Source: Bradyrhizobium sp. B124 (GTDB lineage Bacteria; Pseudomonadota; Alphaproteobacteria; Rhizobiales; Xanthobacteraceae). Taken from it: 64,000 bases of DNA. Positions 62,144 through 64,000 of the stretch are shown here, in pieces. The stretch's first letter is position 1. Each line of letters begins with the position of its first letter. The DNA lies in the NCBI RefSeq assembly GCF_038967635.1, contig NZ_CP152413.1, forward strand, positions 3,162,001 through 3,226,000, in the 5' to 3' direction. Both the position numbers and the translations under genes were made by a program. The notes beneath the pieces were generated by a model. That model saw nothing but the letters and a program-made list of their open reading frames with translations, searched no databases and was not told where the DNA came from.

Positions 62144-63085
62144 ATGACTGCGAAAGTCATTGCGAAGACGGTTGCGAAGGCGGATTCGGCGGCATGGCTG
62201 TCGGGCTTCATCCCCGACCTTCCAACCCCCTTCAACCACCGGGACGAGATCGACACCGAGGCGTTCGGCCGGCTGTGCGAGCGTCAGATCGCGGCCGGCG
62301 CTTCGGCGCTGGTGGTCGGCGAGACCGCGGGTGAAAGCTCGACGCTGGAGCCTGCAGAGCGCGCGCAGCTGGTTCACATCGCGGCCCGTGCCGCGCGCAA
62401 GCGGGTCCGCATCATCGCAGGCGCCGGATCGAACGCGACGGATCGTGCCGTCACGTTCACGCGCGCAGCGGAAGCGGCCGGCGCCGACGCCATCATGTCG
62501 GTCGTGCCCTATTACAACAAGCCGATGCCGCGGGGCATGGCGGCGCATTTCCGCGCCGTCGCCGCCGCCACGACACTGCCCGTGATCCTGCACGACATTC
62601 CCGCGCGGACCGTGAAAGGCCTCGCGGATGAGACGCTGGTTGAGCTCGCAGCATCGCCTCGTATCATCGGACTGCGAGATGGCAGCAGCGATGTCGCCCG
62701 CCTCAGGCGCCTGCGTCCACGCCTGCCGGCGACATTCCGGATGCTGACCGGCGACGACACCATGTCGCTCGCCTATATGGCCGCCGGCGGCGATGGCTGC
62801 ATCTCGTCGGTCTCGAACGTCGCGCCCGATTTGTGCGTGGCGGTGGCCCGGCATCTGCGTGAGGGCCGGTTGTATCAGGCGCGCGAGCTGCATCAGCGGC
62901 TGGTGCCGCTCGCTACGCTGCTGGAGCGCGAGCATCCCGCCGCCCTGAAATTCGCACTGGCACTGTTGGGGTTCATGCAGCCCGCGACGCGGCTGCCGAT
63001 CGTTCAGCTCAACGGACCGGCGAAGGCCGAGATCGCACAGGCGATGACCGAAATCGCCGACGAATATCTGGCCGTCGCGCACTGA
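62144..63085 (+). CDS. DapA/DHDPS-family protein lacking the Schiff-base lysine
   Basis: A 313-residue TIM-barrel protein of the dihydrodipicolinate synthase/N-acetylneuraminate lyase family. Family landmarks are present: LPTPFNHRDEIDTEAF at the N-terminus, VVGETAGESSTLEPAER (canonical GTTGES loop altered), RIIAGAGSNATDRAV, and VVPYYNKPMPRGM with the catalytic-type Tyr near 124. However, the strand that normally reads I-I-G-I-K-E/D carries IIGLRDGSSD, so the Schiff-base lysine is Arg178. Normal class I aldolase chemistry is therefore not expected. It is unlikely to be the lysine-biosynthetic DapA, and its role is unknown. Confidence 0.85.
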   Translation: MTAKVIAKTVAKADSAAWLSGFIPDLPTPFNHRDEIDTEAFGRLCERQIAAGASALVVGETAGESSTLEPAERAQLVHIAARAARKRVRIIAGAGSNATDRAVTFTRAAEAAGADAIMSVVPYYNKPMPRGMAAHFRAVAAATTLPVILHDIPARTVKGLADETLVELAASPRIIGLRDGSSDVARLRRLRPRLPATFRMLTGDDTMSLAYMAAGGDGCISSVSNVAPDLCVAVARHLREGRLYQARELHQRLVPLATLLEREHPAALKFALALLGFMQPATRLPIVQLNGPAKAEIAQAMTEIADEYLAVAH

Positions 63086-63204
63086 GCGTGCCACCACGCA
63101 GGCCATCGCAACGCACAATGGAATCAGCCCACCGCGTCCGTGACACCGCGCCATATTGAGGTTCCGGAACGGCGCCCCATATCCACCGCAAGGGAGTGCT
63201 TGCC

Positions 63205-64000
63205 GTGCAGACCTTCAAGGCGGCTCTCGTTGTGGCGATCGCCGTGGTCGCTCTGGTTGTTTCCATTGGTCCCGGTACGGCCGCGGACAACAACCGTCTT
63301 GCCCTGACCATTTCAATCGACGGAGCGATCGGGCCGGCATCGGCCAGCTACGTCAAGGACGGCCTGGCGAAGGCGGCAGAGCGGCACGCCGAGATCGTCA
63401 TTCTGCGCCTGAATACGCCGGGCGGTCTCAGCGCCAGCATGCGCGAGATCATCACCGACGTGCTGGCCTCGCCCGTTCCTGTCGTCGGCTATGTTGCGCC
63501 CTCCGGCGCCCATGCCGCGAGCGCCGGGACCTATATTCTCTATGCGACCCATCTCGCAGCCATGGCGCCCGGCACCAATATCGGCGCCGCGACGCCGGTG
63601 CAGATCGGCGGCCCGATGCCGGGTCTGCCGGGCAGCACCCCGGACAAGGACGGCAAGGACCAGAAGGACGGCGGCAACCCGTCCACGACCAAGGATACCA
63701 TGACGGCGAAGGTGACGAACGATGCCGTTGCCTTCATCCGCAGCCTCGCCGAACTGCGCGGCCGCAATGCCGACTGGGCCGAGAAGGCGGTCCGCGATGC
63801 CGCCACCCTCTCCGCCAACGCCGCGCTGCAGGCCCATGTCATCGAGTTCACCGCGCATGATCCGGCCGACCTGCTCAGGCAGGTCGACGGCCGGACGGTG
63901 GAGCTTGCCGGCGGCAAGACACAACGGCTGGCGACGAAGGATGCCGTGATCGAAGCCATCGATCCCAACTGGATCTCGCGCGTGCTTGCTGTGATCACCG
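63205..64000 (+). CDS. NfeD family membrane-bound serine protease (ClpP class), partial
   Basis: The first 265 codons of a gene continuing past the window. GTG 63205 with AGGGAG upstream starts a signal peptide (FKAALVVAIAVVALVVSIG, cleavage near GTAAD). The ClpP-like domain follows, with LRLNTPGGLSASMREII, the catalytic Ser in HAASAGTYIL, and the general-base Lys probably in MTAKVTNDAVAFI. A Gly/Asp/Lys-rich insert (about 140-170) is typical. Full-length family members have C-terminal membrane helices and an OB-fold, and are encoded beside a stomatin-like protein; these would lie beyond 64000. Confidence 0.88.
   Translation, partial: MQTFKAALVVAIAVVALVVSIGPGTAADNNRLALTISIDGAIGPASASYVKDGLAKAAERHAEIVILRLNTPGGLSASMREIITDVLASPVPVVGYVAPSGAHAASAGTYILYATHLAAMAPGTNIGAATPVQIGGPMPGLPGSTPDKDGKDQKDGGNPSTTKDTMTAKVTNDAVAFIRSLAELRGRNADWAEKAVRDAATLSANAALQAHVIEFTAHDPADLLRQVDGRTVELAGGKTQRLATKDAVIEAIDPNWISRVLAVIT

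Overview
The window looks like chromosomal DNA from a Bradyrhizobium-type alphaproteobacterium (Nitrobacteraceae). It has high GC content, a fused transaldolase/phosphoglucose isomerase, a TreS-maltokinase fusion, DUF3309 and DUF6496 small proteins, and four kinds of extragenic palindromic repeat typical of Bradyrhizobium and Rhodopseudomonas. The genus is inferred from gene content; no rRNA or tRNA gene is visible.

Layout. 1-7.3 kb: the start of an NTF2-like gene and an NmrA-type reductase behind a palindrome-decorated promoter; then a secreted caspase-fold protein without its catalytic dyad, in an operon with DUF1800 and DUF1501 proteins. 7.6-12.4 kb: a three-gene 2-oxoacid oxidoreductase resembling 2-oxoglutarate:NADP+ oxidoreductase, with an extragenic repeat between its alpha and beta genes. 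12.5-20.4 kb: an orphan ABC solute-binding protein, the prkA-yeaH-spoVR stress cluster and two small exported proteins. 20.6-28.0 kb: tal/pgi-gnd-zwf-pgl-gntK-HAD, the oxidative pentose-phosphate branch. 28.1-46.1 kb: a trehalose/alpha-glucan block, with malQ and a GH15 hydrolase diverging from glgE-treS/pep2-glgB-glgX-treZ-treY. 46.1-50.9 kb: a PHA-system protein, a DUF3309 peptide, the NHEJ genes ligD and ku, and a basic DUF6496 protein. 50.9-52.2 kb: an intact IS481-family element. 52.3-60.6 kb: kdpFABCDE with two extra tiny membrane ORFs. 60.6-64 kb: small unknown proteins, a DapA-family protein without its Schiff-base lysine, and the start of an NfeD/ClpP-class membrane protease.

The central theme is stress and desiccation tolerance. 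Exact matches to the alphaproteobacterial general-stress sigma-factor (EcfG) consensus, GGAAC-N16-CGTT, lie in front of malQ and ku, with near matches in front of ligD and the DUF3309 gene. This suggests shared control of glucan/trehalose metabolism and double-strand-break repair. TreS-Pep2, GlgE and GlgB can turn trehalose into branched glucan, while GlgX, TreY and TreZ can turn glucan back into trehalose. Kdp adds high-affinity potassium uptake.

The most notable observations are the IS481-family element sitting in the loop of a REP hairpin with a clean 5-bp target duplication, the interlocked ku/ligD promoters, a 13-bp tandem duplication that moved the gntK start codon, two pseudo-enzyme candidates (caspase-like and DapA-like), and a row of three sub-35-residue membrane ORFs leading into kdpA.
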